DNA from: Pyxidicoccus caerfyrddinensis
GTDB lineage: Bacteria; Myxococcota; Myxococcia; Myxococcales; Myxococcaceae
Direction of reading: 5' to 3'
Assembly: GCF_010894405.1 (NCBI RefSeq)
Contig: NZ_JAAIYA010000001.1
Location: forward strand, 741,065 to 805,064
DNA length: 64,000 nucleotides
Below the pieces are notes generated by a model. The model searched no databases. It saw only the letters and a program-made list of their open reading frames with translations, and was not told the origin of the DNA. This document shows, one piece after another, positions 25,075 to 32,877 of this stretch; position 1 is the stretch's first letter, and each line of letters starts with the position of its first letter. The position numbers were made by a program, and so were the translations under genes.

Positions 25075-27816
25075 ATGAAGGTCCAAGGCACGGCCCTTTG
25101 CCGTGGCATTTCGACAGCAGTGCTCGCGGCGACGCTCCTCGTGAGCGCCACCGCTTCCGCCGCACACTTCACCCTCTTCGAGAGCGGCCAGGTCCGGCCC
25201 CTGGCACTCTCGCCCAACGGCAGGCTGCTCTTCGCCGCCAACACGCCGGACAACCGCCTGGAGATCTTCCAGGTGGAGACCAGCGGCCTCGTCCACCGCG
25301 GCTCGGTGCCCGTGGGCCTGGAGCCCGTCGCCGTCGCGGCGCGCACCAACGACGAGGTCTGGGTCGTCAACCACCTGTCCGACAGCGTCAGCGTCGTGCG
25401 AGTCGATGCGAGCGGGAGCAGCGGCACGGTGACGCGCACGCTGCTCGTGGGTGACGAGCCCCGCGACATCGTCTTCGCGGGCACGGGCCGCAAGCGCGCC
25501 TTCATCACCGCCGCGCACCGGGGACAGAACGCCCCGTTCGACCCGCAGCTCACCACGGAGGGCGTCGGCCGCACCGACGTCTGGGTGTTCGACTCGGACA
25601 ACCTGGGCACGACGCTGGGCGGCAACCCGCTCACCATCATCCCCCTCTTCGGCGACACGCCCCGCGCGCTCGCGGTGACGCCGGACGGCGCGCGCGTCTA
25701 CGCGGCGGTGTTCCACTCCGGCAACCGCACGGCGGTGGTGCACGAGAGCCTGGTGCCCAACGGCGGCGAGGCGGCGGGCGGCGTCCCCGGCCCCAACGTC
25801 AACTTCCAGGGCGTGCCGGCCCCGGAGACCTCCGTCATCGTCAAGTACAACGGCCAGGACTGGCTGGACGTGCTGGGCCGTCCGTGGACGCAGCAGATGC
25901 CCTTCTCGCTGCCGGACAAGGACGTGTTCGCCATCTCCGCCACCGCCAACCCGCCGGCGCAGGTGTCCGGCACCGCGGGCTTCTACACGGGTGTGGGCAG
26001 CATCCTGTTCAACATGGCCGTCAACCCCGTGAGTGGGAAGGTCTACGTCAGCAACACCGAGGCGCGGAATGACTTGCGCTTCGAGGGCCCCGGTACCTTC
26101 GCCGGTAGCACCCTGCGCGGGCACCTGCACGAGAGCCGCATCACCGTGCTGGGCACGGGCAGCGTCGCGCCCCGGCACCTCAACAAGCACATCAACTACG
26201 CCGTCTGCTGCGCGCCGGTGCCCAACGCGGAGAGCGAGAAGAGCCTCGCGCAGCCACTGGGGATGACGGTGACGTCCGACGGCGCCACGCTGTATGTCGC
26301 GGCCTTCGGTTCATCCAAGCTGGGCGTCTACTCCACCGCCGCGCTGGAGGCGGACACCTTCGTGCCGAGCACGGCCAACCAGATTCCGCTCACCGGCGGC
26401 GGCCCCACGGGCGTGGTGCTGGACGAGGCGCGCGGACGCCTCTACGTGCTGACGCGCTTCGACAACTCCATCTCCGTCGTGAACACCACCACGAAGCAGG
26501 AGGTGGCCCACCTGCCCATGTTCAACCCGGAGCCGGTGAGCATCGTGGAGGGGCGTCCGTTCCTCTACGACGCGCGCAACAGCTCCAGCCACGGCGACGC
26601 GTCCTGCGCGAGCTGCCACATCTTCGGTGACTTCGACAGCCTCACCTGGGACCTGGGCAACCCGGACGGCGCCGTGAAGGCGAACTACAACCCCGTGGTG
26701 CCGGTGCTGCCCGAGTTCGGCCCGGACGCCACCTTCGGACAGGACCCGTCCTTCCACCCGATGAAGGGCCCCCTGGCCACGCAGAGCCTGCGCGGCATGG
26801 CCAACCACGGCGCCATGCACTGGCGCGGTGACCGCACCGCCGGCGCCGAGGCCCCGAGCGTCCAGCCGAACAGCGGCGCCTTCGACGAGGCCGCGGCCTT
26901 CAAGCAGTTCAACCCGGCGTTCATGGACCTGCTCGGGCGCAGCTCGCAGCTTCCCGCGGAGGACATGCAGAAGTTCACGAACTTCATCCTCCAGGTGACG
27001 TACCCGCCCAACCCCATCCGCAACCTGGACAACTCGCTCACGCCGCAGCAGCAGGCGGGCCGCGACTTCTTCGTCGGCACCACCAGCTTCTTCCACGGCT
27101 CGTGCGAGTCCTGCCACCGGGTGGACGTGAATGCGAACCCGGGCGAGGGCCCCTTCAAGGGCTTCTTCGGCACGGACGGCAAGTCGTCCTTCGACGCGGA
27201 GCCGCTGTTCCCCAAGGTTCCGCACCTGCGGAACATGTACCAGAAGGTCGGCGCGTTCGGCGCCGGCTACCCCTTCGGCAACTCGCCCGCGGACTCGTTC
27301 CTGGGAGAGCAGGTGCGCGGCATCGGCTTCAACAGCGATGGCGCCATCCCCACGCTGTTCCACTTCAACAGCGGGTTCGACTTCCACCCCATCTTCAACG
27401 CCGTCGGCATCCCCGACACGCCGGCGGGCTTCGCGGCGAAGAAGAACATGGAGCAGTACATGTTCGCCTTCGAGAGCAACCTGGCGCCCATCGTCGGGCA
27501 GCAGGTGACGTTCACCGCGGGCAACCCGTCCGTGGCGGGGCCGCGCATCGACCTGCTGCGGCAGCGCGCCGACGCGGGCGAGTGCGACCTGGTGGCGAAG
27601 GGACGCGTCTCGGGCCACGACGTGGGCCTGCTGTACGTGGGCGGTGCGCAGTTCAAGGTGGACCGGGCGGCGGTGCCCCTGGTCTCCGACACGCTCCTGC
27701 GGCAGGGCATCGTCCAGGCCAACGGCGTGCTGACGTACACGTGCACGCCGCCGGGCTCGGGCCAGCGCATCGGCATCGACCGGGACCTGGATGGCGTGCT
27801 CGACGGCGACGAGTGA
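25075..27816 (+). CDS. Secreted YncE-like beta-propeller protein with two c-type heme sites
   Basis: 913 residues from the ATG at 25075. A signal peptide ends at ATASAA. Residues about 30-490 are propeller repeats (LALSPNGRLLFAANTPDNRLEIF, ALAVTPDGARVYAAVFHSGN, MTVTSDGATLYVAAFGSSKLGVY). Two heme-binding motifs follow: CASCH and CESCH, the second in a cytochrome-c peroxidase-like context (QQQAGRDFFVGTTSFFHGSCESCHRVD). This architecture resembles the propeller/MauG-like fusions that oxidise substrates in the periplasm. The C-terminus ends with an Asp-rich type-III-like Ca motif, IDRDLDGVLDGDE. A terminator hairpin follows. Confidence 0.85.
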   Translation: MKVQGTALCRGISTAVLAATLLVSATASAAHFTLFESGQVRPLALSPNGRLLFAANTPDNRLEIFQVETSGLVHRGSVPVGLEPVAVAARTNDEVWVVNHLSDSVSVVRVDASGSSGTVTRTLLVGDEPRDIVFAGTGRKRAFITAAHRGQNAPFDPQLTTEGVGRTDVWVFDSDNLGTTLGGNPLTIIPLFGDTPRALAVTPDGARVYAAVFHSGNRTAVVHESLVPNGGEAAGGVPGPNVNFQGVPAPETSVIVKYNGQDWLDVLGRPWTQQMPFSLPDKDVFAISATANPPAQVSGTAGFYTGVGSILFNMAVNPVSGKVYVSNTEARNDLRFEGPGTFAGSTLRGHLHESRITVLGTGSVAPRHLNKHINYAVCCAPVPNAESEKSLAQPLGMTVTSDGATLYVAAFGSSKLGVYSTAALEADTFVPSTANQIPLTGGGPTGVVLDEARGRLYVLTRFDNSISVVNTTTKQEVAHLPMFNPEPVSIVEGRPFLYDARNSSSHGDASCASCHIFGDFDSLTWDLGNPDGAVKANYNPVVPVLPEFGPDATFGQDPSFHPMKGPLATQSLRGMANHGAMHWRGDRTAGAEAPSVQPNSGAFDEAAAFKQFNPAFMDLLGRSSQLPAEDMQKFTNFILQVTYPPNPIRNLDNSLTPQQQAGRDFFVGTTSFFHGSCESCHRVDVNANPGEGPFKGFFGTDGKSSFDAEPLFPKVPHLRNMYQKVGAFGAGYPFGNSPADSFLGEQVRGIGFNSDGAIPTLFHFNSGFDFHPIFNAVGIPDTPAGFAAKKNMEQYMFAFESNLAPIVGQQVTFTAGNPSVAGPRIDLLRQRADAGECDLVAKGRVSGHDVGLLYVGGAQFKVDRAAVPLVSDTLLRQGIVQANGVLTYTCTPPGSGQRIGIDRDLDGVLDGDE

Positions 27817-27866
27817 CGGGGGCGCGGTGCTGAGCGCGCCCGACGCACGCTGAGGGAAGGAAAGGG

Positions 27867-27898
27867 ACGGGAAGGCGGTATACGGTCCGCCTTCCCGT
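27867..27898 (+). terminator. Terminator between the diheme protein and the acetyltransferase
   Basis: A 12-base stem (27867-27878 with 27887-27898; core CGGGAAGGCGG / CCGCCTTCCCG) with an 8-base loop. It ends 25 bases before the next ATG, so the acetyltransferase probably has a very short leader or is transcribed by read-through. Confidence 0.6.
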
Positions 27899-27923
27899 TC
27901 ATCCGCTACCTCGGAGCCCGCAC

Positions 27924-28466
27924 ATGATTGCCCCCGGACCGACGCTCGAGACCGCCCGCCTCATCCTGCGCCCCACGGCGCTGGAGGACCTGGACGGCTT
28001 CGCGGCGATCATCGCGGACCCGGAGTCCGCGCGCTTCATCGGGGGCGTGCAGCCGAGGGCCATGGCGTGGCGGGCGATGAGCGCCATGGCGGGCTCGTGG
28101 GCGCTGCAGGGCTTTGGCATGTTCTCCGTGCTGGAGAAGTCCACGGGCCACTGGGTGGGACGCATCGGCCCGTGGAAGCCGGAGGGCTGGCCGGGCACCG
28201 AGGTGGGCTGGGGACTACTGCGCAGCGCCTGGGGCAAGGGCTACGCCATCGAGGCGGCGACGGCGTCCATCGACTGGGCCTTCGACACCCTCGGGTGGAC
28301 GCAGGTCATCCACTGCATCGTGCCGGAGAACACCCCGTCCGCCGAGGTCGCCCGGAAGCTGGGCTCGAAGAAAATCGGGCCGGTGACGCTGCCGCCGCCG
28401 CATGACACCACGTTCATCGAGGCGTGGGGTCAGAGCCGCGAGGAGTGGCGGGCGCGGCGGAAGTAG
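27924..28466 (+). CDS. GNAT family N-acetyltransferase (RimJ/RimL type)
   Basis: 180 residues, GGAG 8 bases before the ATG. The start LETARLILRPTALEDLDGF is typical of RimJ/RimL-type acetyltransferases. The acetyl-CoA site lies around EVGWGLLRSAWGKGYAIEAATASIDWAF (motif A) and the family segment VIHCIVPENTPSAEVARKLG (motif B) is intact. Cytoplasmic. These enzymes acetylate N-termini of proteins or small amines; the substrate is not predictable. It converges with the GST gene at 28507. Confidence 0.88.
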   Translation: MIAPGPTLETARLILRPTALEDLDGFAAIIADPESARFIGGVQPRAMAWRAMSAMAGSWALQGFGMFSVLEKSTGHWVGRIGPWKPEGWPGTEVGWGLLRSAWGKGYAIEAATASIDWAFDTLGWTQVIHCIVPENTPSAEVARKLGSKKIGPVTLPPPHDTTFIEAWGQSREEWRARRK

Positions 28467-28506
28467 GCGAATGGCGACTGCGCTTCAAACCCGGGGCAGA
28501 CCGCAA

Positions 28507-29160
28507 TCAGCCGGTCGATGGCTTGCCGGTATTGACCGCCAGTTGAGCGTCGAAGGCTCGCTTGTAGGCGGGCCGCGCTTCGCCGCGGGCGACATAAGCA
28601 GCCAGGTTTCTGTATTCGTCCAGAATGCCCGATGACCTCAACCTGAGCAGCACCGACACCATCATCAGGTCGCCCGCGCTGAACCCACCATCAAGCCAGT
28701 CGGCATCACCCAAGCGAACGGAAAGTGGGTTCAGCCTGCCGCGAACGCGCTCTTCCACCAGGGGAAGGCGCTCCGCATGCCAGGGCTTGTCGCGCTCGAA
28801 CAGCTTCGCGTTTACAAACTCGAGGATGGGCGGTTCCACCGTGTTGAGCGCGGCAAACATCCAGGTGATCGCGCGCGCCCGGGCATTGGCATCGTCCGGC
28901 AGCAAGCCTGCATGTCGCTCAGCGATGTGAAACACGATCGACCCTGTCTCGAACAGCGCGAGATTGCCTTCTTCATAGGTCGGAATCTGACCGAAAGGAT
29001 GAAGCGCCAGATGCGCGGGTTCCTTCATCGCACGAAAGGAAACAAGGCGAACCTGGTAGGGTTGGCCCACTTCCTCGAGCGCCCAGCGAACTCGCGTATC
29101 GCGCGCCAGTCCCTTGCCGCCATCGGGTGAGCGTTCAAAGGCGGTGATGGTGATGGTCAT
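28507..29160 (-). CDS. Glutathione S-transferase family protein, lower GC than neighbours
   Basis: 217 residues from the ATG at 29160, with GAGGAG 8 bases upstream. The N-terminal thioredoxin-like GST domain includes HPFGQIPTYEEGNLALFETGSIVFHIAERH (glutathione-binding Pro and Glu-Thr/Ser), and the C-terminal all-helical domain follows from about 90. Base composition stands out: five 60-base blocks counted by hand average 60% GC, against roughly 70-75% around it, and codons such as AAA, GAA and TTT are more common. This fits acquisition from a lower-GC proteobacterium. Role: glutathione-dependent conjugation or isomerisation, substrate unknown. Confidence 0.88.
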   Translation of the reverse strand: MTITITAFERSPDGGKGLARDTRVRWALEEVGQPYQVRLVSFRAMKEPAHLALHPFGQIPTYEEGNLALFETGSIVFHIAERHAGLLPDDANARARAITWMFAALNTVEPPILEFVNAKLFERDKPWHAERLPLVEERVRGRLNPLSVRLGDADWLDGGFSAGDLMMVSVLLRLRSSGILDEYRNLAAYVARGEARPAYKRAFDAQLAVNTGKPSTG

Positions 29161-29231
29161 CGAGAGGCTCCTCGTCACCCACATTGCCACCTGGGTTCGA
29201 CGGTTGGGGAGTCGGCCCTGGCGTCCCCGGC

Positions 29232-29891
29232 TCAGGGCGTGGTGCGGGCCGGCATCGGCAGGGGCCCCACGTCGGCGAACTGCTGCCGGGTGATGGCGGG
29301 CCCGAAGCTCGGGTAGCGGCACGGGCGGCCCACGTCGTCCTTCGACTCGTGGAGCTCCAGCTCCGGCACGTCCGGCAGGTAGCCGATGCGCAGCTTCACC
29401 GAGCGCAGCGTGGCCAGGTCCAGGGGGCGCGAGTCGCGGTACGGCAGGTCCTGCCGCGGCGGCAGCCGCACGCGAATCTCCCCTGTGAGCGACTCCCCCG
29501 GCGACAGCTTGCGCACGCAGGGCACCTCGGGCGCCTCCACCTCGATGTCGTCCGGCACGGGCAGCAGCGCCCGCGTCAGCACGAGCACCCCGTCCCGGGC
29601 CTCCACGTACGCGCGCTCGGGCTCCAGGTGGTGGTAGCCGGCGGCGCTGGTGCTGAAGAGCTGATCCACCACCCACACGGGGGCTTCCCCGTGAAGCGAG
29701 TAGCGCACCACCAGCGCGTCCTGCATGAGGGACAGCTCGGTGACACGCAGCATGCCGCTCGACTCCTGGACCGCCGCCATGGGCTTCTTCCCTTCCGCCT
29801 GCGCCGTGGCGGGCTGGCTCCGTGCGCAGCCCGCGAGCATGACCAGGATGCAGGGGAGGATACACGCCGCGACGCGTGCCGGATGTCTCAA
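29232..29891 (-). CDS. Lipoprotein of unknown function
   Basis: 219 residues from a TTG at 29891, chosen because AGGAGG lies just upstream (short 4-base spacing) and the frame then gives a compact signal peptide with lipobox VMLAGC (Cys about 22). Longer in-frame starts exist up to 30023 but would place a charged stretch in front of the signal. The mature protein has beta-rich segments (LSLMQDALVVRYSLHG, GESLTGEIRVRLPP) and two further Cys (PCVRKLS and RPCRYPS) that may pair. Family not recognised. It lies between the GST and RTX genes, all on the minus strand. Confidence 0.65.
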   Translation of the reverse strand: MRHPARVAACILPCILVMLAGCARSQPATAQAEGKKPMAAVQESSGMLRVTELSLMQDALVVRYSLHGEAPVWVVDQLFSTSAAGYHHLEPERAYVEARDGVLVLTRALLPVPDDIEVEAPEVPCVRKLSPGESLTGEIRVRLPPRQDLPYRDSRPLDLATLRSVKLRIGYLPDVPELELHESKDDVGRPCRYPSFGPAITRQQFADVGPLPMPARTTP

Positions 29892-30201
29892 CTTGCCTCC
29901 TCGATGGAATGCACAGGGGACGGAGGATGCCAGCGCCGTCCGGCACCGGTCACGCCCTTCCATGGTTGAACCCAGGTGTCGGTGGCAGAGGCACGTGGCC
30001 ACCACCGCCCTCCGAGAGGCCATGGTGGCGATGCCGCCACGCGACCGAAGGCGAACCGCGAGGCCTTCAGGACGCGGGCGATGCCAGTGCTCCGTCCCCT
30101 TCGGGCGGCGGGCTGGCGGAAGGAATGCTCCTTCCGCTGCCGCCGGCCGCCGGGGACCGCACCTTCACGTCATTCCGCGCAGGCTCCATCCGCGCCTGGA
30201 A
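29892..30201. other. 310-base gene-free stretch
   Basis: It holds the palindrome at 30116-30137 (terminator of the gene at 30202) and presumably the promoter of the lipoprotein at 29891. I see no convincing -35/-10 pair, small gene or RNA gene in it. Confidence 0.4.
30116..30137 (-). terminator. Palindromic hairpin downstream of the RTX/M91-like gene
   Basis: Nine-base arms GCGGAAGGA and TCCTTCCGC around the tetraloop ATGC, 65 bases past the stop codon. The same arms around ACGC occur at 41082-41103, so this is a repeated element as well as a likely terminator. Confidence 0.55.
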
Positions 30202-31641
30202 TCAGTACCGGGGCCGCGTGGGCAGGTTCAGCTCGTCGCGGTAGTCGTTCTCGTTGATGTGCCCGGGGTGCTGGTTCGGCGTGGTCGCGTTGGCGTCGCC
30301 GTCGTACGGCAGACCCACCGCCGCCAGCTCGCGGTTGTTCACCCCGCCCGTCTGGCCCGGGGCCAGCGTGCCAGTGGTGTAGTTGTAGGCGTGCACCATC
30401 TCGTGGAAGAGGCCGACGACGGGCGGGCGGTTCTGCCAGTCCTCACCGCCCAGCGAGATGCGCTCGGGGTAGTAGTTGATGACCGCGTCCGAGCCACTCC
30501 CCGGGGTGCCATCCGGCTTCAGCCAGGCGTTGGTGCCGTCCGTCGCGCCCGCGGTGTTGCCTGCGGCCGGATTCGTCTGGAGGCGGATGGTGGTGGTGTG
30601 GCCGCTGTTGTCGAGCGCCGTGAGCATCTCCCGGCCCTGCGGGGTGGAGCGCAGCGCGTCCAGGTCGGACTGCACGCGCGCCTGGAAGGCGGCATCGCCC
30701 TCGATGACGATGGAGCTACCGGGGACATTGCCGGCGGCGTTATTCGTGTTCAGGTCCACCGTCGTCACGGTGTCGCCCGCCCGCTGCGCGTTCGACCCGT
30801 ACCGGACATCGTCCGTCTGGGTGAAGAGCGTGTCGCGGCCGGTGCCTCCGTTGACCCGGTCCTTGCCCTCGCCCGCGGCGACCACGTCGTCGCCAGCGCC
30901 GCCGTTCAGCCTGTCGTTGCCACGGCCGCCCATCACCTGGTCATTGCCGGTGCCGCCGCTGATGGTGTCATTGCCCTCGCCACCGTCGACGTAGTCGCGG
31001 TCCGCCCCGCCCGTAATCGTGTCGTTGCCGCCCAGGCCGTACACGACGTCGCGGCCCGCGCCACCCTGGATGCGGTCGTTGCCCGCCCCGCCCTGGATGT
31101 AGTCATCCCCGGCCCCGCCCACGAGGGTGTTCCGGCCAGCGCCGCCGATGAGCGTGTCGTTGCCGTCGCCGCCCTCGATGCGGAGGTTCGCCGTCACGTC
31201 GGCGTCCACCGCGATGCGGTCATTGCCATTGCCGCCGCGGATGACGACGTTCCGCGCCTGCTCCGCGGTCAGGTTGACGCTGGTGCCGTCGGAGGTGACG
31301 GTCAGCCCACCGTCACGACCGCGGGACACCGTGGCCTGCTTGCCACCATCCCCCAGGTCCACCACCGTCTGCCCGGCGCGGTTCGTGGTCACCTGCGGCC
31401 CGACGGGAGTCGGAGTCGGAGTCGGCGGCGCGGGACGGGCGCCGGTCAGGTCCAGCCGACCCGTGCGGGGCGACGTGCCCTCGAAGCTGTCGGTGGCGAG
31501 CCGGTTGCGAACCTGCTGGCCCACCGGGTCCTGCCTGGGGGCGACGGTCGCCGGCCTCGCGGTCTCGACACGCGGCTCGGCCCGGGGCTGGGTCCGCTGC
31601 GTCGAAGGAGCTCCACCACCACCGATGCGATTCGTGCTCAT
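30202..31641 (-). CDS. RTX-repeat protein with C-terminal M91-like HExxH metallopeptidase
   Basis: 479 residues; AGAGGA precedes the ATG at 31641 and a GATAAT -10-like box lies at 31671-31676. Residues 1-80 are disordered, Pro/Thr-rich, without a Sec signal. About 134-285 carries a block of RTX-type nonapeptides (GGxGxDxxx: GGAGDDYIQ, GGAGNDRIQ, GGEGNDTIS), which bind Ca and fold as a beta-roll. The C-terminal part has HEMVHAYNY (413-421), the zinc motif form seen in M91 (NleD-like) effectors, and a Glu in NNRELAAVG as possible third ligand. RTX repeats and no N-terminal signal suggest type I or another signal-less export. A prey-directed or extracellular protease is inferred. Confidence 0.75.
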   Translation of the reverse strand: MSTNRIGGGGAPSTQRTQPRAEPRVETARPATVAPRQDPVGQQVRNRLATDSFEGTSPRTGRLDLTGARPAPPTPTPTPVGPQVTTNRAGQTVVDLGDGGKQATVSRGRDGGLTVTSDGTSVNLTAEQARNVVIRGGNGNDRIAVDADVTANLRIEGGDGNDTLIGGAGRNTLVGGAGDDYIQGGAGNDRIQGGAGRDVVYGLGGNDTITGGADRDYVDGGEGNDTISGGTGNDQVMGGRGNDRLNGGAGDDVVAAGEGKDRVNGGTGRDTLFTQTDDVRYGSNAQRAGDTVTTVDLNTNNAAGNVPGSSIVIEGDAAFQARVQSDLDALRSTPQGREMLTALDNSGHTTTIRLQTNPAAGNTAGATDGTNAWLKPDGTPGSGSDAVINYYPERISLGGEDWQNRPPVVGLFHEMVHAYNYTTGTLAPGQTGGVNNRELAAVGLPYDGDANATTPNQHPGHINENDYRDELNLPTRPRY

Positions 31642-31715
31642 GGAATTCCTCTTGCGAAGGCCTGTTTCAAATTATCGGTGGATGTGGGTGGAAGTTGCGT
31701 CCCCCCGGAATTCCG

Positions 31716-32636
31716 CTAACGGCGCTTCTTCTTGCGGGCGGCCGCCTTCGCGGCGAGCTCGTCGTACAGCTTCTTGTCCTGCTCGAGCGTGGCCACCGCG
31801 GCCTTCGACAGGTACGTGACTTCCGTCGTCGCGTCGTGCTTCAGCTCCGTGGGCATCTTGAAGATGAAGTCCTGGCCCTTGCGGGTCACTTTCGCGGGCC
31901 CGTCCGGCGGGCTGCCCAGGCCGGTGAGCAGGACGAGCCCATCGTCGTGGCGGAAGGCCGCCCCGGACTGGAAGCGCGTCGCGGTCATGGTGTTGATGTC
32001 GATGGTGAGCGACTCGATGCCCAGGTCCTTGGGCGCCCCCTGCTTCGCGGCCCACTCCTGCCGCAGCTTGGGGAACTCCGTGCGGACCTGCGTCGAGTAG
32101 ATGCCCACGACGCCATCCAGGCAGAGGAGCCGCCCGTCCCGGTGGGCCATCCCGCCCACGCTGACGAAGTTGGTGACGTAGGGGCACTTCTTCACGCCGA
32201 GGGCCGCGACGTCGACCTGCACGGGCTGGTCGAGGTTCAGCGCCCGGGAGGCCATCTCGTCCATGGCCATGTAGCCGTAGGGGTTGCACTCCTCCGTGTT
32301 GAGCCCGCGCAGCTCGGGGCCCTTCGCGGCGGCCTCGAGGTCCCTCTGCTCGTCGTGCTTCGATTCCTCCACGTAGAGGACCTTGTAGGGCGTCTTGTCG
32401 CCCTTGGGCTTCTTGAGCATGGCCCGCAGCCCGTTCATCTCCATGGAGCCTTCGGCGGGCACCTCCGTCGCCGCCTGGACGCGCTCGCGATCCCGGGCGT
32501 ACAGGGTGCGGATGGCTTCGTCGCACCGCGTCTTGCCGATGATGAGGCCATCCACCGTCTGCTCGGAGGCGAGCGCGGGGCCGGCGAGGCCCACGAGCAG
32601 GATTGCGACACGGACGACCCGGGCACGGCGGTTCAT
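31716..32636 (-). CDS. Secreted protein of unknown function
   Basis: 306 residues. GGGGAG lies upstream of the ATG at 32636. A signal peptide ends at ALAS (about 24). The mature protein starts with DGLIIGKTRCDEAIRTLY, a pattern seen in SmpA/OmlA-like or other small envelope proteins that begin with IGxT, and contains three further Cys (EECNPYG, KKCPYV, LLCLDG). The C-terminus is very basic (AAKAAARKKKRR). Other than that I do not recognise a family. Periplasmic or surface location is inferred. Confidence 0.68.
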   Translation of the reverse strand: MNRRARVVRVAILLVGLAGPALASEQTVDGLIIGKTRCDEAIRTLYARDRERVQAATEVPAEGSMEMNGLRAMLKKPKGDKTPYKVLYVEESKHDEQRDLEAAAKGPELRGLNTEECNPYGYMAMDEMASRALNLDQPVQVDVAALGVKKCPYVTNFVSVGGMAHRDGRLLCLDGVVGIYSTQVRTEFPKLRQEWAAKQGAPKDLGIESLTIDINTMTATRFQSGAAFRHDDGLVLLTGLGSPPDGPAKVTRKGQDFIFKMPTELKHDATTEVTYLSKAAVATLEQDKKLYDELAAKAAARKKKRR

Positions 32637-32794
32637 GGCCAGTCTCCCCTCTCACCGCGACGGGCGCCCGTCACAGCTGGCTGGTGGCGAAGCAGGCGCA
32701 TGCTAGCACCGGCCTCCGGGCCCCCTCTCCGGACAGGGCCGCCTGCCCGCCTCCTGGGGGCCCTGGCGCCCAAATCGTCAGGAAAGTCGGGAAG

Positions 32795-32823
32795 TTGAGA
32801 GACCGGCCGAGCGCGTGTTACGA
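32795..32823 (+). promoter_or_regulatory. Possible sigma-70-type promoter of the TPR gene
   Basis: TTGAGA (32795-32800), 17-base spacer, TTACGA (32818-32823), 54 bases before the ATG at 32878. The -35 matches five of six consensus bases and the -10 only about three. Confidence 0.4.
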
Positions 32824-32877
32824 CCGCAACCGGCCAAGTCGCCCCTCCCCCGCACTGGCCATTCGGAGCCGGCTTCC

